Shown here: piece by piece, positions 17,257-26,818 of the stretch
How positions within the stretch are numbered: position 1 is the first letter of the stretch
Layout: each line of letters begins with the position of its first letter
Notes under the pieces: model-generated
Database searches by the model: none
Told to the model about the DNA's origin: nothing
The model's input: only the letters and a program-made list of their open reading frames with translations
Position numbers and translations under genes: made by a program
NCBI GenBank assembly: GCA_031291415.1
Contig: JARLJB010000375.1
Span: forward strand, 21,978-85,977
Source: Telmatospirillum sp.
Lineage (GTDB): Bacteria > Pseudomonadota > Alphaproteobacteria > Rhodospirillales > Magnetospirillaceae
Length of the DNA stretch: 64,000 nucleotides
Direction of reading: 5' to 3'

Positions 17257-17888
17257 TACTGACTTGCCCAAACGATACGGGCCAGCGAGGCAACTTCATC
17301 AATGGGAAGGCTCAAGTCCTTGCCGGCGACCGCCAAGGATTGCAGTTCGATGCGCTTGGCCGTGTGACGCAGCAACCTTTTGATCAGCACCTCGCCGCCG
17401 GTGGTTCGGACCAGCACCCGGTCGCCGCGGCGCGGTGGCATCGAGGGCGAGACGATCAGAATATCACCGTCCTGATACACCGGTTCCATGCGGTTGTCGG
17501 TCACCTCGACGGCGAAGGCGTGTGGATCGGCCACGCGCGGCAACGCAATCTCGTCCCAATCCGTACCAACGGGGAACCCTTCCGCGTTGAACCGCTGTTC
17601 GGCTGTCGCGTCATTGAGGTTGGTAAGCGGAACGGTATCCGGGGCGGTCTCCCCCGTGTCGGGGCGAACCAAACCGACGAAATGGCTGAAGCTGGTTTCG
17701 GTTGCTTCGAGAATCTTGGCGAGACTCTCGGTGCTTGGCCAACGGGTCTTGCCTTCCTTGGTAATCCGTTTGCTTCGGTTGAACGTCGTCGGGTCAAGTC
17801 CGGCCCGACGCGCCAACCCCGATGCGGTCAGTCGGTTTTCCTGAGCGAGCCGGTCAATCGCGGCCCATATATCGGTGTGCGTCAGCAT
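17256..17888 (-). CDS. XRE-type HTH / S24 (LexA-fold) transcriptional regulator lacking catalytic Ser
   Basis: 210 aa. An N-terminal helix-turn-helix (residues ~5-60, including ASGLARRAGLDPTTFNRSKR) is followed by a C-terminal S24/LexA-like domain (~110-205). In LexA and CI the active site is G-x-S-M-x-P plus a Lys. Here the first motif reads DNRMEPVYQDGD (nt 17481-17500), so the Ser position is Arg, while the Lys region VLIKRLLR is kept. Self-cleavage therefore looks impossible, although the dimerisation fold may be intact. It probably represses transcription without SOS-type autolysis; target genes are unknown. The ABC transporter genes are divergent, about 380 bp away. The stop codon overlaps one arm of a possible small mobile element. 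Confidence 0.85.
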   Translation of the reverse strand: MLTHTDIWAAIDRLAQENRLTASGLARRAGLDPTTFNRSKRITKEGKTRWPSTESLAKILEATETSFSHFVGLVRPDTGETAPDTVPLTNLNDATAEQRFNAEGFPVGTDWDEIALPRVADPHAFAVEVTDNRMEPVYQDGDILIVSPSMPPRRGDRVLVRTTGGEVLIKRLLRHTAKRIELQSLAVAGKDLSLPIDEVASLARIVWASQ

Positions 17889-18270
17889 GGGAACAATATC
17901 TCACAAAGACGCACTCTCGGCGACATCAAAAATGTATATCTGGTCGCCTATCAGAACCTTTTGGTTGATGTTATAGCTGTAACACTTTTCGTTCTAACCT
18001 TGACGAATAAAAGGATATTTCGCTGGTGGGCGTGTGCTGTGTCGTTCCGGCGTTTTTCCACATTCACCTTGATGGTGATGGCCTGTTCCGGGAATCTCGT
18101 CTCAATCGTGACAGTCCGATTCTGCGATGGGACCGACGTCCAAGGCAGACCGGTCAATGTCACAAAAACTCCATCGTGCGATTGATTGCCAATCGGATTG
18201 TGACAGCGTATTGAGGGGCGGCTAAAGTTCGGGATCGGACGTCGTCGTAGACGAACAAAGGGAGAGGTTC
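17889..18270. other. divergent intergenic region, S24 regulator / ABC permease
   Basis: About 380 bp without a convincing gene; the small frames in it have no recognisable content. It is AT-richer from 17930 to 18020. The right end carries gggag 6 nt before the GTG start of the permease. It probably holds both promoters and any operator of the regulator, but I cannot identify a specific site. Confidence 0.5.
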
Positions 18271-20007
18271 GTGCCGCGGACAATAATTCCAGCAGCAGTC
18301 AGCTTGGGGCCGAGTCTGCGCCCCAATGCGTGGGATTTGGCCGTGCTGCCTTTAGCGTTGGCGATTCTCTGGGTTTTGGCCTTTGGCAGCGCCCAGATGA
18401 CGACGCCCTACAACATTGGCGACCCGCTGCCGATTTCCCTCGATCCGGGTGAGTTGCCCTACTATTTGATGCGGTCGTTTTTGCGGATGGCGGCCGGCCT
18501 CGTGTTTTCTTTGCTCTTCACTTTGGTCTACGCGACGCTGGCGGCGAAAAGCCGCTATGCCGAGAAAATTCTCATCCCGCTCCTCGACGTTTTGCAGTCG
18601 ATTCCAATCCTTGGTTTCCTGTCCATTACGGTGACCGGGTTCATTGCTCTGTTTCCTGGTAATCTGCTGGGCGTCGAATGCGCGTCGATCTTCGCCATCT
18701 TCACCTCCCAGGCGTGGAATATGACTTTCAGCTTCTATGCGTCATTGCGCACAGTGCCGCATGATCTGGAAGAGGCTGCCGCCATGTTCCATTTGTCGAT
18801 ATGGCAGCGCTTCTGGCAGCTTGAGTTGCCTTTTGCGGCACCCAGCCTGATCTGGAATATGATGATGTCGGTCTCCGGCGGCTGGTTTTTCGTTGTCGCT
18901 TCCGAGGCGATCACCGTCAATAGCCAGACCATCACGCTGCCGGGGATCGGCTCTTATATTGCGATGGCCATCGCCGAAAAGGACTTGTCCGCCATCGGCT
19001 GGGCAATCCTGGCGATGCTGATCGGTATCGTCCTTTACGATCAGCTTCTGTTCCGACCTCTCGTCGCCTGGGCCGACAAATTCAAGTTCGAGTCGCTTCC
19101 TGGCGAAGAAATCCCGACCTCCCGGTTGCTTGATGTGCTGCAGCGCGCCAAGCTTGTGCGCGCCCTCGGTGCGATCCCCGCCTTCTTCTGGGAATGGTCC
19201 CTCGTGCTGTTTCACAAGCGGACGGACGGACTGAGCAAATCGGGAGAGAAGTCGTTCCGGTTGCCCTGGTTCGACCGCCTGTGGACAGTGTTCCTGCTGG
19301 GCTTGGCTGCTTTCGCGGTGTACCGGATCGGCGACTATGTCCGGGCCGAAGTCGGACTGGATGAGGTCCTGCACGTTTTTCTGCTCGGACTGATCACGGC
19401 GGTGCGGGTGATCGTTCTGATTGCCATCGCAGCTGCGATCTGGGTTCCCGTCGGCGTGTGGATCGGGTTTCGGCCGCGAATCGCCCAGACGGTTCAGCCG
19501 ATCGCGCAGTTCATGGCGGCCTTTCCGGCCAATCTGATGTTCCCGGTGGCGGTCATCCTGATCCTGCATTTCAATGCGTCCGTCGAGATCTGGACCAGTC
19601 CGCTGATGATCCTCGGCACCCAATGGTACATCTTGTTCAATGTCATCTCGGGGGCGATGTCGATGCCGAGCGACTTCCGCGCGGTAGCCGACAATCTTGG
19701 CCTCAAGGGATGGCTGCGCTGGAAGCGGATGATTCTTCCCGGCATCTTCCCGTCGTTCGTCACCGGCGCGATCACCGCGTCGGGCGGCTCCTGGAACGCC
19801 AGCATCGTTTCCGAAATGGTCAGTTGGGGCGACACCACTTTGATGGCCACCGGTATCGGTTCCTACATCGCAGACAATACCCAGAAGGGTGACTTCCCGC
19901 GGATCGCGCTGGGCGTTGCGGTGATGTGCTGCTACGTCATGTTGTTCAATCGCCAGGTTTGGCGGCGTATGTATCGGCTGGCGGAAGAACGCCTGCGGAT
20001 CGATTGA
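18271..20007 (+). CDS. ABC importer permease, two fused permease domains (nitrate/sulfonate/taurine-like)
   Basis: 578 aa starting at GTG 18271, with gggag 6 nt upstream. Two complete binding-protein-dependent permease domains lie in one chain, each with several hydrophobic segments. Each has its own EAA loop that docks the ATPase: around residue 161 (VPHDLEEAAAMFHLS) and around 467 (SDFRAVADNLGLKG). A hydrophilic linker lies between at about 270-345. The single chain can thus form the whole membrane channel. The ATPase gene follows 13 bp later. No periplasmic binding protein is encoded nearby, so the substrate cannot be inferred beyond the anion/sulfonate-type family. Confidence 0.9.
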   Translation: MPRTIIPAAVSLGPSLRPNAWDLAVLPLALAILWVLAFGSAQMTTPYNIGDPLPISLDPGELPYYLMRSFLRMAAGLVFSLLFTLVYATLAAKSRYAEKILIPLLDVLQSIPILGFLSITVTGFIALFPGNLLGVECASIFAIFTSQAWNMTFSFYASLRTVPHDLEEAAAMFHLSIWQRFWQLELPFAAPSLIWNMMMSVSGGWFFVVASEAITVNSQTITLPGIGSYIAMAIAEKDLSAIGWAILAMLIGIVLYDQLLFRPLVAWADKFKFESLPGEEIPTSRLLDVLQRAKLVRALGAIPAFFWEWSLVLFHKRTDGLSKSGEKSFRLPWFDRLWTVFLLGLAAFAVYRIGDYVRAEVGLDEVLHVFLLGLITAVRVIVLIAIAAAIWVPVGVWIGFRPRIAQTVQPIAQFMAAFPANLMFPVAVILILHFNASVEIWTSPLMILGTQWYILFNVISGAMSMPSDFRAVADNLGLKGWLRWKRMILPGIFPSFVTGAITASGGSWNASIVSEMVSWGDTTLMATGIGSYIADNTQKGDFPRIALGVAVMCCYVMLFNRQVWRRMYRLAEERLRID

Positions 20008-20020
20008 GAGGGGCCCCGCC

Positions 20021-21349
20021 ATGACAGAGACCAACGAATTGCTGATCGATCTATCGGGCGTGCGCAAGTTCTTTCGGGCGCCGGATCATTCCGATCGTAT
20101 CGTTCTCGAGGACGTGAACTTCGAACTGAAGCAAGGGGAAATCGTCGCCCTCCTGGGCAAGTCCGGTTCGGGGAAGTCGACTCTGTTGCGGATTATTGCC
20201 GGGCTGATCGGCGCCAACGGTGGCCGGGTTCTTTATCGCGGAAAGGCGATCAATGGGCCGGTGCGCGGCATCTCGATGGTTTTCCAGTCATTTGCCCTGT
20301 TTCCCTGGCTGACCGTCCAGCAGAACGTCGAGCTTGGGCTCGAGGCGCTGGCGGTGCCTCCGCGCGAACGGGAAGAGCAGGCGCTTGAGGCCATCGACGT
20401 GATCGGTCTCGGCGGGTTTGAATCGGCCTACCCGCGCGAATTGTCGGGAGGCATGCGCCAGCGGGTCGGCTTCGCGCGCGCCTTGGTCATGCGTCCCGAC
20501 GTATTGCTGATGGACGAACCTTTTTCGGCGCTTGACGTCCTGACGGCTGAAACCTTGAGCGGCGATCTCTTGGAGTTGTGGCTGGAGCGCAAGATTCCCA
20601 CCAAGGGGATCTTGTTCGTCTCGCACAATATCGAAGAGGCTGTGGCGATGTCGGATCGCGTGCTGATCTTCTCGTCCGATCCGGGGCGGGTGAAGGCCGA
20701 GGTTCCTGTGTCCTTGCCGCATCCGCGCGACAAGGATTCGCCAGCCTTCAAGGCTCTCGTCGATCAGGTTTACGCGATCATGACGCAGCGTCCGTTGCGT
20801 ACAGTGGGGGCTGAGCCGCTCAGTCTCGGTTACCGGCTGCCGTCGGCGACGCCGCACAAGATCGAAGGCATGATCGAGACATTGATCGAACCGCAGTTCA
20901 ACGGAAAGGCCGACTTGCCGGCGCTGGCCGATGAATTGCAGTTGCCCGACGATGCGCTGTTCCATCTTCTGGAAGCCGGCGCGCTGCTGGGGTTCATCAA
21001 GGTGGACGAAGGTGACGCCATCTTGCTGCCCCTCGGCCGCACTTTCGCCGAAGCCGAGACCACCGATCGCAAGTCGGTGTTCGCCCAGCAATTGATGGCG
21101 CATATTTCGCTGGCCAGCCACATCCGCCATGTCCTCGATGAACGGCGTGATCACCGGGCGCCGGAAGGACGATTCATCCAGGAACTCGAGGATTTTTTGA
21201 GCGACGACGAGGCCGAACGGGTGCTCGAACAGGTCATTTCCTGGGGGCGCTATGCCGAGATCTTCGATTATGATTACACGTCCGGCGTTTTGTCGCTGCC
21301 CGAAGAGGAGGATCAGGAGCCTCCGACCGAGGACGTTGCCGCCGAGTAA
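20021..21349 (+). CDS. ABC importer ATPase with C-terminal AAA-associated domain
   Basis: 442 aa. Walker A is GKSGSGKST (residues ~46-54), the signature LSGGMRQRV (~141) and Walker B LLMDEPF (~162-168), all intact. The core resembles NrtD/SsuB/TauB ATPases. After about residue 270 there is a ~150-residue extension (starting near GYRLPSATPHKIEGMIETLI) that matches the AAA-associated C-terminal domain found on some nitrate/sulfonate-type ABC ATPases; it may be regulatory. It is 13 bp downstream of the fused permease and probably co-transcribed. Confidence 0.92.
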   Translation: MTETNELLIDLSGVRKFFRAPDHSDRIVLEDVNFELKQGEIVALLGKSGSGKSTLLRIIAGLIGANGGRVLYRGKAINGPVRGISMVFQSFALFPWLTVQQNVELGLEALAVPPREREEQALEAIDVIGLGGFESAYPRELSGGMRQRVGFARALVMRPDVLLMDEPFSALDVLTAETLSGDLLELWLERKIPTKGILFVSHNIEEAVAMSDRVLIFSSDPGRVKAEVPVSLPHPRDKDSPAFKALVDQVYAIMTQRPLRTVGAEPLSLGYRLPSATPHKIEGMIETLIEPQFNGKADLPALADELQLPDDALFHLLEAGALLGFIKVDEGDAILLPLGRTFAEAETTDRKSVFAQQLMAHISLASHIRHVLDERRDHRAPEGRFIQELEDFLSDDEAERVLEQVISWGRYAEIFDYDYTSGVLSLPEEEDQEPPTEDVAAE

Positions 21350-21426
21350 AGTTTTGCCTGTCTTCGTCGTCCTGAAAGATGTTGGGGTCTTGTCGATGTC
21401 CCGGGCTTTCGGGTAGGGTCGTCGCT

Positions 21427-21774
21427 ATGAGCAAGATCATCTATCATATGTGCCACCTCTCCGAATGGCAGGTGGCGGTCGCGGCTGACGTCTATGGTGG
21501 GGCGTCGCAAGATCAGGCGGACGGGTTCATCCATTTTTCAACCGGATCGCAGGTTGAGGAATCGGCACGGCGCCATCGTGCCGGGCAGGATGGCCTGGTG
21601 TTGCTGACCGTCGATGCGGCGATGCTTGGTGACAGCCTTCGCTGGGAAGAAGCCCGAGGCGGTGAGCTTTTCCCCCATCTTTACGGGAAACTGCCGATCA
21701 GTGCCGTCATGGAGGTGCAAACTCTGCCCCTCGACGAGAGCGGCGAACATCGCTTCCCATTGCTCGAAGACTGA
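21427..21774 (+). CDS. DUF952 family protein
   Basis: 115 aa from ATG 21427; an in-frame extension to 21379 is unlikely. It matches the small DUF952 family: conserved IYHMCHLSEWQVA at the start, the DGFIHFSTGSQVEESARRH block, and a terminal LPLDESGEHRFP. The molecular function is not known; the fold is thought to resemble ADP-ribosyl-transferase-like proteins. In alphaproteobacteria it often precedes pyrD, as here, where pyrD starts 4 nt after its stop, implying a shared transcript. Confidence 0.85.
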   Translation: MSKIIYHMCHLSEWQVAVAADVYGGASQDQADGFIHFSTGSQVEESARRHRAGQDGLVLLTVDAAMLGDSLRWEEARGGELFPHLYGKLPISAVMEVQTLPLDESGEHRFPLLED

Positions 21775-21778
21775 CCCC

Positions 21779-22840
21779 GTGATCGATTATTATCGCGTTG
21801 CCGGCCCGCTGATCCGGCTGCTTCCCGCTGAAGCTGCCCACAATCTGTCGATCGCCATTCTGAAAACCGGATTGGTGCCGCCGCAGCCGCGCCAGGACGA
21901 TCCGGCTCTGAAGATCACTTTGTGGGGACGGGAGTTTCCCAACCCCGTCGGTTTGGCCGCCGGTTATGACAAAAACGCCGAGGTGCCGGACGCGCTGTTG
22001 ACGCAAGGGTTCGGTTTCGTCGAGATCGGTACGGTGACCCCCCGGCCGCAGCCCGGCAACCCCAAGCCCAGGCTGGTCCGGCTGCTTGAGGACAAGGCGG
22101 TGATCAACCGCATGGGGTTCAATAATGACGGCCTGGAGCGGGCCGCTGGACGTTTGGCTGGCCGTCGGCGGGCCGGTATCGTCGGGGCCAATCTCGGTAA
22201 GAACAAAACCACAGAGGATGCCGCGGCCGACTATGAGGCGGGGGTTCGCAGCCTCGGACCGCTTGCCGACTATCTGGTGATCAATGTCTCGTCGCCCAAC
22301 ACGCCGGGGCTTCGCGCCCTGCAGGGCAAAGGGCCGCTTGAGGAATTGGTGGGGCGGACGCGTCGGGCGCTGCTTGCACTGCCGGCGCCGCCGCCGCTGT
22401 TGCTGAAGATCGCCCCGGATCTGACCGACGACGACAAGCGCGACATCGCCGACGTGGCGCTGGCCAGCGGTCTCGACGGCCTGATCGTCACCAACACGAC
22501 GATCGCGCGTCCTGACGGAGTGCTCTCGGCCAAGCGGTCGGAGGCAGGGGGATTGTCTGGTCCCCCCCTGTTCGAACCGTCGACGGCCGTGCTGCGAGAC
22601 ATGTACAGGCTGACCGGGGGGCGGCTGCCGTTGGTCGGTGTCGGCGGCATCACGACAGGAGCCGACGCCTATGCCAAGATTCGCGCAGGGGCCTCGCTCG
22701 TGCAGGTCTACACCGCGCTGATCTATCATGGGACTGCTCAGGTGACCCGGATCAAGCGGGATCTCGCCCGACTTTTGCGTCGCGATGGCTTCCAACACCT
22801 TTGCGACGCAGTCGGCGCTGATTCCGCGGTGACTCGATGA
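21779..22840 (+). CDS. pyrD: dihydroorotate dehydrogenase (quinone), class 2
   Basis: 353 aa from GTG 21779, 4 nt after the DUF952 stop. It oxidises dihydroorotate to orotate in pyrimidine synthesis, passing electrons through FMN to membrane quinone. The N-terminal membrane-associating helices are present (VAGPLIRLLPAEAAHNLSI). FMN and substrate motifs are NPVGLAAGYDKNAE, INRMGFNNDG, VINVSSPNTPGLR (with the class 2 catalytic Ser) and GVGGITTGADAYAKI. Length fits class 2. The stop overlaps the next start as ATGA, so pyrD and the HAD gene are translationally coupled. Confidence 0.96.
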   Translation: MIDYYRVAGPLIRLLPAEAAHNLSIAILKTGLVPPQPRQDDPALKITLWGREFPNPVGLAAGYDKNAEVPDALLTQGFGFVEIGTVTPRPQPGNPKPRLVRLLEDKAVINRMGFNNDGLERAAGRLAGRRRAGIVGANLGKNKTTEDAAADYEAGVRSLGPLADYLVINVSSPNTPGLRALQGKGPLEELVGRTRRALLALPAPPPLLLKIAPDLTDDDKRDIADVALASGLDGLIVTNTTIARPDGVLSAKRSEAGGLSGPPLFEPSTAVLRDMYRLTGGRLPLVGVGGITTGADAYAKIRAGASLVQVYTALIYHGTAQVTRIKRDLARLLRRDGFQHLCDAVGADSAVTR

Positions 22841-23712
22841 CGCCTCCGATTATCGCCGGTCTGCGTGATATCGCTGATCGCTATGACGGTTTCATCATTG
22901 ATCTCTGGGGGGTGATTCACGACGGCTTCACTCCTTATCCCGGTGCGACCGAAGCGTTGGCCGAACTGGTCAAACATGGCAAGCGGGCGGTGATGCTTTC
23001 CAATGCACCTCGTCCGTCCTCCTCCGTCATCGAGCTGATGAGCGGACTGGGGATTGCGCGCGACCTCTATCTCGATCTTGTTACCTCGGGCGAAGCCGTG
23101 CATGACGAGATGCTGTCGCGACGCGATCCGTGGTTCGCTGCGCTTGGCCATCGGTGTCTGCATATCGGCACCGAACGCGATCTCAATCTCTTCGACGGAT
23201 TGGCTCTCGATCTCGTCGGACGTCTCGATGAGGCGCAGTTCCTGATGGTGACGGGACTCTTTAACGACGACGATCAAGTGGAGGATTGTCGCCCGTTGCT
23301 CGATGCCGCGCGGGCCCGCAATTTGCCCATGGTATGCGCCAACCCGGATCTGGTCGTCATTGCTTCCGGCCGCCCACAGGTTTGCGCCGGTGCGTTGGCC
23401 CAATATTATGAACGCATCGGCGGCGACGTCCGGTATCGCGGTAAACCCGATCCGGCGATCTACGATGTTTGTCTCGCGCGACTTGGACTTTCCGATCGCA
23501 AACGGGTTCTGGCGGTCGGCGACGGTTTCCATACCGACGTTGCGGGGGCGGCGGCGGCCCGAATCGATTGCCTGTTCTGTACAGGCGGCATTCACGCCGA
23601 AGAGATGGGAACGCAGTACGGCAAGCCACCCGACCCGGACCAATTGGAAAAAGCGATCGTCAGAAATGGCAATCTGCGGCCAACCGCGGCTATCGCTGGT
23701 TTCGTTTGGTAG
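22837..23712 (+). CDS. HAD superfamily class IIA hydrolase
   Basis: 291 aa. Motif I is DLWGVIHDG (residues ~22-30), motif II is LSNAPRP, and motif III/IV is KPDPAIYD followed by VGDGFHTDVAGA, as in NagD-like class IIA HAD phosphatases. The alphaproteobacterial HAD-IIA subgroup with this 'GDGFHTD' pattern has no proven substrate. It overlaps the pyrD stop by 4 nt. Downstream lie two hairpins before the convergent nadK. Confidence 0.88.
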   Translation: MTPPIIAGLRDIADRYDGFIIDLWGVIHDGFTPYPGATEALAELVKHGKRAVMLSNAPRPSSSVIELMSGLGIARDLYLDLVTSGEAVHDEMLSRRDPWFAALGHRCLHIGTERDLNLFDGLALDLVGRLDEAQFLMVTGLFNDDDQVEDCRPLLDAARARNLPMVCANPDLVVIASGRPQVCAGALAQYYERIGGDVRYRGKPDPAIYDVCLARLGLSDRKRVLAVGDGFHTDVAGAAAARIDCLFCTGGIHAEEMGTQYGKPPDPDQLEKAIVRNGNLRPTAAIAGFVW

Positions 23713-23735
23713 GAGGGCGCGCTCGAGTTCGTTAT

Positions 23736-23772
23736 ACCAAGTTTCGATGAGGGTGACTCATCGAAACTTGGT
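23736..23772. terminator. hairpin, 15-bp perfect stem
   Basis: The arms 23736-23750 and 23758-23772 (accaagtttcgatga and its complement) enclose gggtgac. It lies 24 nt after the HAD stop and before the convergent nadK. There is no T-tract. Confidence 0.6.
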
Positions 23773-23848
23773 TGGCTCACCCTCGGGCCCGCGAGCTTAT
23801 GCGAGCGTAGCCCAGGGTTTTGGAGAAACCCGCCCGGCGCCTGAGGGC

Positions 23849-23872
23849 GCGGTGATCGGTTCTGATCACCGC
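23849..23872. terminator. hairpin, 9-bp stem, next to the nadK stop
   Basis: gcggtgatc (23849-23857) pairs with gatcaccgc (23864-23872) around ggttct. It sits 10 nt beyond the nadK stop on the minus strand and may terminate nadK. Confidence 0.5.
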
Positions 23873-23881
23873 GACTTGGCA

Positions 23882-24649
23882 TTACGGCATGAACTGTTCC
23901 GCCAGGATGCGTTCTTCCAGGTTGTGTTCGGGATCGAACAGCAGCGTGAGGTAGGCACTGCGATCCTCATAAATCTCGACACTCGTCACGTCGCGCACCT
24001 CGGTATAGTCCGCCACCGCCGATACCGGCCGTTTCTCGTTTTCCAGAATTTCAAACGATACCTTGGCCGTATGCGTCAGTAGGGCGCCACGCCAACGCCG
24101 AGGGCGGAAAGCCGAAATCGAGGTGAGGGCCAGCACGCCGGCGCCCATCGGGATGATCGGGCCATGTGCGGAAAGATTATAGGCGGTGCTGCCGGCCGGC
24201 GTGGCGACCAGGACGCCATCGCAAATGAGTTCTTCCAGTCGAACCCGGCCATCGACCCGAATGCGGATCTTGGCGGCTTGGCGTGTTTCGCGCAGCAGCG
24301 AAACTTCGTTGATGGCCAGGGCTTCGTGGGTCTGGCCGTCGACCGTCCGGGTCCGCATCACCAGGGGATGGAGCTTTACCGCCTCGGCGCGGGTGAGACG
24401 CTCCATCAGGTGGTCCTCATTGTAGACATTGAGCAGGAATCCCACCGTGCCGCGATTCATTCCATAGATCGGCAGGTGGCGATCGATGTGACGGTGCAAG
24501 GTCTCCAGCATGAAGCCGTCGCCGCCCAGAGCGACGATGATTTCGGCATCTTCCGGAGTGGAGCAGCCGTAACGGTGACGTAGACTGTCCAAGGCACATT
24601 GCGCGGCGTCATTGTCGGCAGCCACGAAAGCGACACGGGAAAATTTCAT
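23882..24649 (-). CDS. nadK: NAD kinase
   Basis: 255 aa from ATG 24649, with GGGAA 8 nt upstream; the open frame reaches 24721 but the family N-terminus is [12 protein letters not shown]. It phosphorylates NAD to NADP with ATP or polyphosphate. The conserved GGDG is at residues 42-45 ([10 protein letters not shown]), followed by [22 protein letters not shown] and the Gly-rich [21 protein letters not shown]. It is co-oriented with moaA, which ends about 96 bp upstream. Confidence 0.95.
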   Translation of the reverse strand: MKFSRVAFVAADNDAAQCALDSLRHRYGCSTPEDAEIIVALGGDGFMLETLHRHIDRHLPIYGMNRGTVGFLLNVYNEDHLMERLTRAEAVKLHPLVMRTRTVDGQTHEALAINEVSLLRETRQAAKIRIRVDGRVRLEELICDGVLVATPAGSTAYNLSAHGPIIPMGAGVLALTSISAFRPRRWRGALLTHTAKVSFEILENEKRPVSAVADYTEVRDVTSVEIYEDRSAYLTLLFDPEHNLEERILAEQFMP

Positions 24650-24745
24650 CGACGCGTTCCCGAAGGTGGATGGGGCCGGGTGGTTGGGCCCGAAAGCGAG
24701 CGGAGAAGTATAACGCAGCACGGCTGAAGAGCCATGTGCCCCGTT

Positions 24746-25735
24746 CTAGCCACCCGTGGTGTTCATGTGGCGCGACAAAGCCGGTCGCCGATGGTTCTCA
24801 TCGATGATGAAATCGTGGCCTTCGGGTTTGTGGTCGATGGCCGCCATGATGGCCCTTTCCAGGAGAGCGTCGGACTCGCCGGCGCGCAAAGGAGCGCGCA
24901 GATCCACGGCGTCCTCTTGTCCGAGGCAAGGATATAGAGTTCCGGTGCAGGTCACCCGTACGCGGTTGCAACTGGCGCAGAAATGTTCGGTCAACGGCGT
25001 AATGAAGCCCAACTTTCGTCCGGTTTCCGCGACGTGAACGTAGCGTGCCGGGCCGCCGCTAGAGACCGTGAGCGGTTCGAGCGTCCAACGCTGCTCGAGA
25101 TGGCGGCGGACGGCGTCGAGCGGCAGATATTGATCGAGGCGGTCCCCGTCGATATCGCCGAGCGGCATGGTTTCGATCAATGTCAGGTCGTGGCCCTGCT
25201 CGCCGCACCAGGCGACCAGGCAATCCACCTCATATTCGGTGATACCCTTCAAAGCCACAGCATTGATCTTCACCATCAGACCGGCCGCCTTGGCTGCGGC
25301 AATGCCGGTAAGCACCTTCTTCAAATCTCCGGTTCGGGTGATCCTGCGGAACACCGCGGGGTCGAGGCTGTCCAACGAGACATTGATCCGCCGGACTCCC
25401 GCTTTGGCAAGATCTTCGGCGCAGACCGCCAATTGGGTGCCGTTCGTGGTGAGCGTCAATTCATCGAGCCGGCCGGCCGCAACATGTTTCCCCAGCCGCT
25501 TGATCAAATCCATGATGCCACGCCGCACCAAAGGCTCGCCGCCGGTCAGCCGTAGCTTGCGAACGCCCAGGCGGAGAAAGGCGTCGGCCAGGCGTTCCAG
25601 CTCTTCCAGACTAAGGAGATCCGCTTTCGGCAGGAATTCCATGTCCTCGGACATGCAATAAACGCAGCGCAGGTCACAGCGGTCGGTGACGGAGAGCCGC
25701 AGATAGGTGATAGTGCGGCCAAAGGGATCGATCAT
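24746..25735 (-). CDS. moaA: GTP 3',8-cyclase (molybdenum cofactor synthesis)
   Basis: 329 aa. Radical SAM enzyme that starts molybdopterin synthesis by cyclising GTP. The SAM cluster Cys are C20, C24 and C27 ([12 protein letters not shown]). The second 4Fe-4S cluster is in [12 protein letters not shown] near residues 253-270. The radical SAM GGEP motif appears as [10 protein letters not shown]. The chain ends in GG, the C-terminal tail needed for activity in this family. No other moa genes are adjacent. Confidence 0.96.
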   Translation of the reverse strand: MIDPFGRTITYLRLSVTDRCDLRCVYCMSEDMEFLPKADLLSLEELERLADAFLRLGVRKLRLTGGEPLVRRGIMDLIKRLGKHVAAGRLDELTLTTNGTQLAVCAEDLAKAGVRRINVSLDSLDPAVFRRITRTGDLKKVLTGIAAAKAAGLMVKINAVALKGITEYEVDCLVAWCGEQGHDLTLIETMPLGDIDGDRLDQYLPLDAVRRHLEQRWTLEPLTVSSGGPARYVHVAETGRKLGFITPLTEHFCASCNRVRVTCTGTLYPCLGQEDAVDLRAPLRAGESDALLERAIMAAIDHKPEGHDFIIDENHRRPALSRHMNTTGG

Positions 25736-25826
25736 TGGGCGATATCAGCTCCGACATGACGGATTGAGACGCTCTATATGGAGATGGAGACGCCGACCGT
25801 CCATGCTTTTCCGTACTTAATTTCGG

Positions 25827-26549
25827 CTAGTCGCGCGCCGGTGCCAGTTGGAAGGCGACGACGTCCTTCGCTTTGGTCAGCGTTTCGGCCAGACGGTCGA
25901 AGGGCGCACTCCCAAAGCTCTGCAAGATGAGGTCATATTCCAGAAGCGTGCCGTCCTTGCCAAGTTGACAGGCCAGATCGGTGATCCGAAACCCGAGCTG
26001 TTCGAGCCACGAAGACAGCTCCTGCGGCGAACGCGCCGATTGGCGGGGAAAAGACAGGCTGAGGTGGAGGATGCGGTGATGGGGAAGGGCGATTTCCAGG
26101 CGGCGGAAGGCGCCCATGACGATGACGCTCATCAAGGTCGCTGCGATCGCCGCGGCGAAAAAACCAAGGCCGATGGCGACGCCGATCGCTGAGGTCATCC
26201 AAATCGAGGCAGCGGTCGACAGACCGCGAATAGTCAGCCCCTCCTTCATGATGACGCCGGCGCCGACGAAGCCGATGCCGGTGACAATGCCCTGGATGAT
26301 TCGAGTCGGATCGGCCAGCCCCGATCCCGGCCGCCCGCCGAACCACTCGGCCGGAAAGCCTCCGACCACCGTCAACAAGGTAGCCGCGACGCAGACCAGG
26401 GCGAAGGTCCGCAGTCCCGCCGCCCTGCCGTGAAACGACCGCTCATAGCCGATGATGCAGCCAACGGCCAATGCGCCCAGAAGATGAAGTAAGATGATGC
26501 CGTTGGCCGTCAACGCGGACAACGACCAATAGGCTGCCAGTCGGTCCAT
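25827..26549 (-). CDS. MgtC/SapB family inner-membrane protein
   Basis: 240 aa from ATG 26549, with a GGGGGAGAG purine tract immediately upstream; an in-frame GTG at 26561 would add 4 residues. The N-terminal MgtC domain has about four to five membrane segments with the family signature GCIIGYERSFHGRAAGLRTFALVC and a conserved GIGFVGAGVIMKEG. The C-terminal ~80 residues form a soluble ACT-like domain. MgtC proteins are linked to growth in low Mg2+ and to F-ATPase control in pathogens; the role here is not known. It may share a transcript with moaA, 91 bp downstream. Confidence 0.88.
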   Translation of the reverse strand: MDRLAAYWSLSALTANGIILLHLLGALAVGCIIGYERSFHGRAAGLRTFALVCVAATLLTVVGGFPAEWFGGRPGSGLADPTRIIQGIVTGIGFVGAGVIMKEGLTIRGLSTAASIWMTSAIGVAIGLGFFAAAIAATLMSVIVMGAFRRLEIALPHHRILHLSLSFPRQSARSPQELSSWLEQLGFRITDLACQLGKDGTLLEYDLILQSFGSAPFDRLAETLTKAKDVVAFQLAPARD

Positions 26550-26818
26550 ACTCTCCCCCACTTGGCCCGTCCGTCAGATTGAGCGGGCCGCGACGCCTTG
26601 GCAAGATTGGATCGCCATCCGGATCGGACCAGAGGTTTCTCCGAAGTTCCCAATCTCGTATTTCCAGCCGACGGCGTTAATCCGAGGGACAAGGCCGGAC
26701 AAGGGTGGCATCTTTATTCCTGCACCGTCCCCAACTGAGGACTGTGGCGTACCAGGAGGTCGACTATGTTGAGCCTTGCCGCTGGTCGGCGAAGAAGTCA
26801 CCAATCCGGGGGGCGCGG

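Noticed and set aside
18742..20067. 441-codon minus frame
   Set aside because: Antisense to the ABC permease, with shadow-type composition and no domain.
21707..22798. 363-codon minus frame
   Set aside because: Antisense to pyrD; no recognisable motifs.
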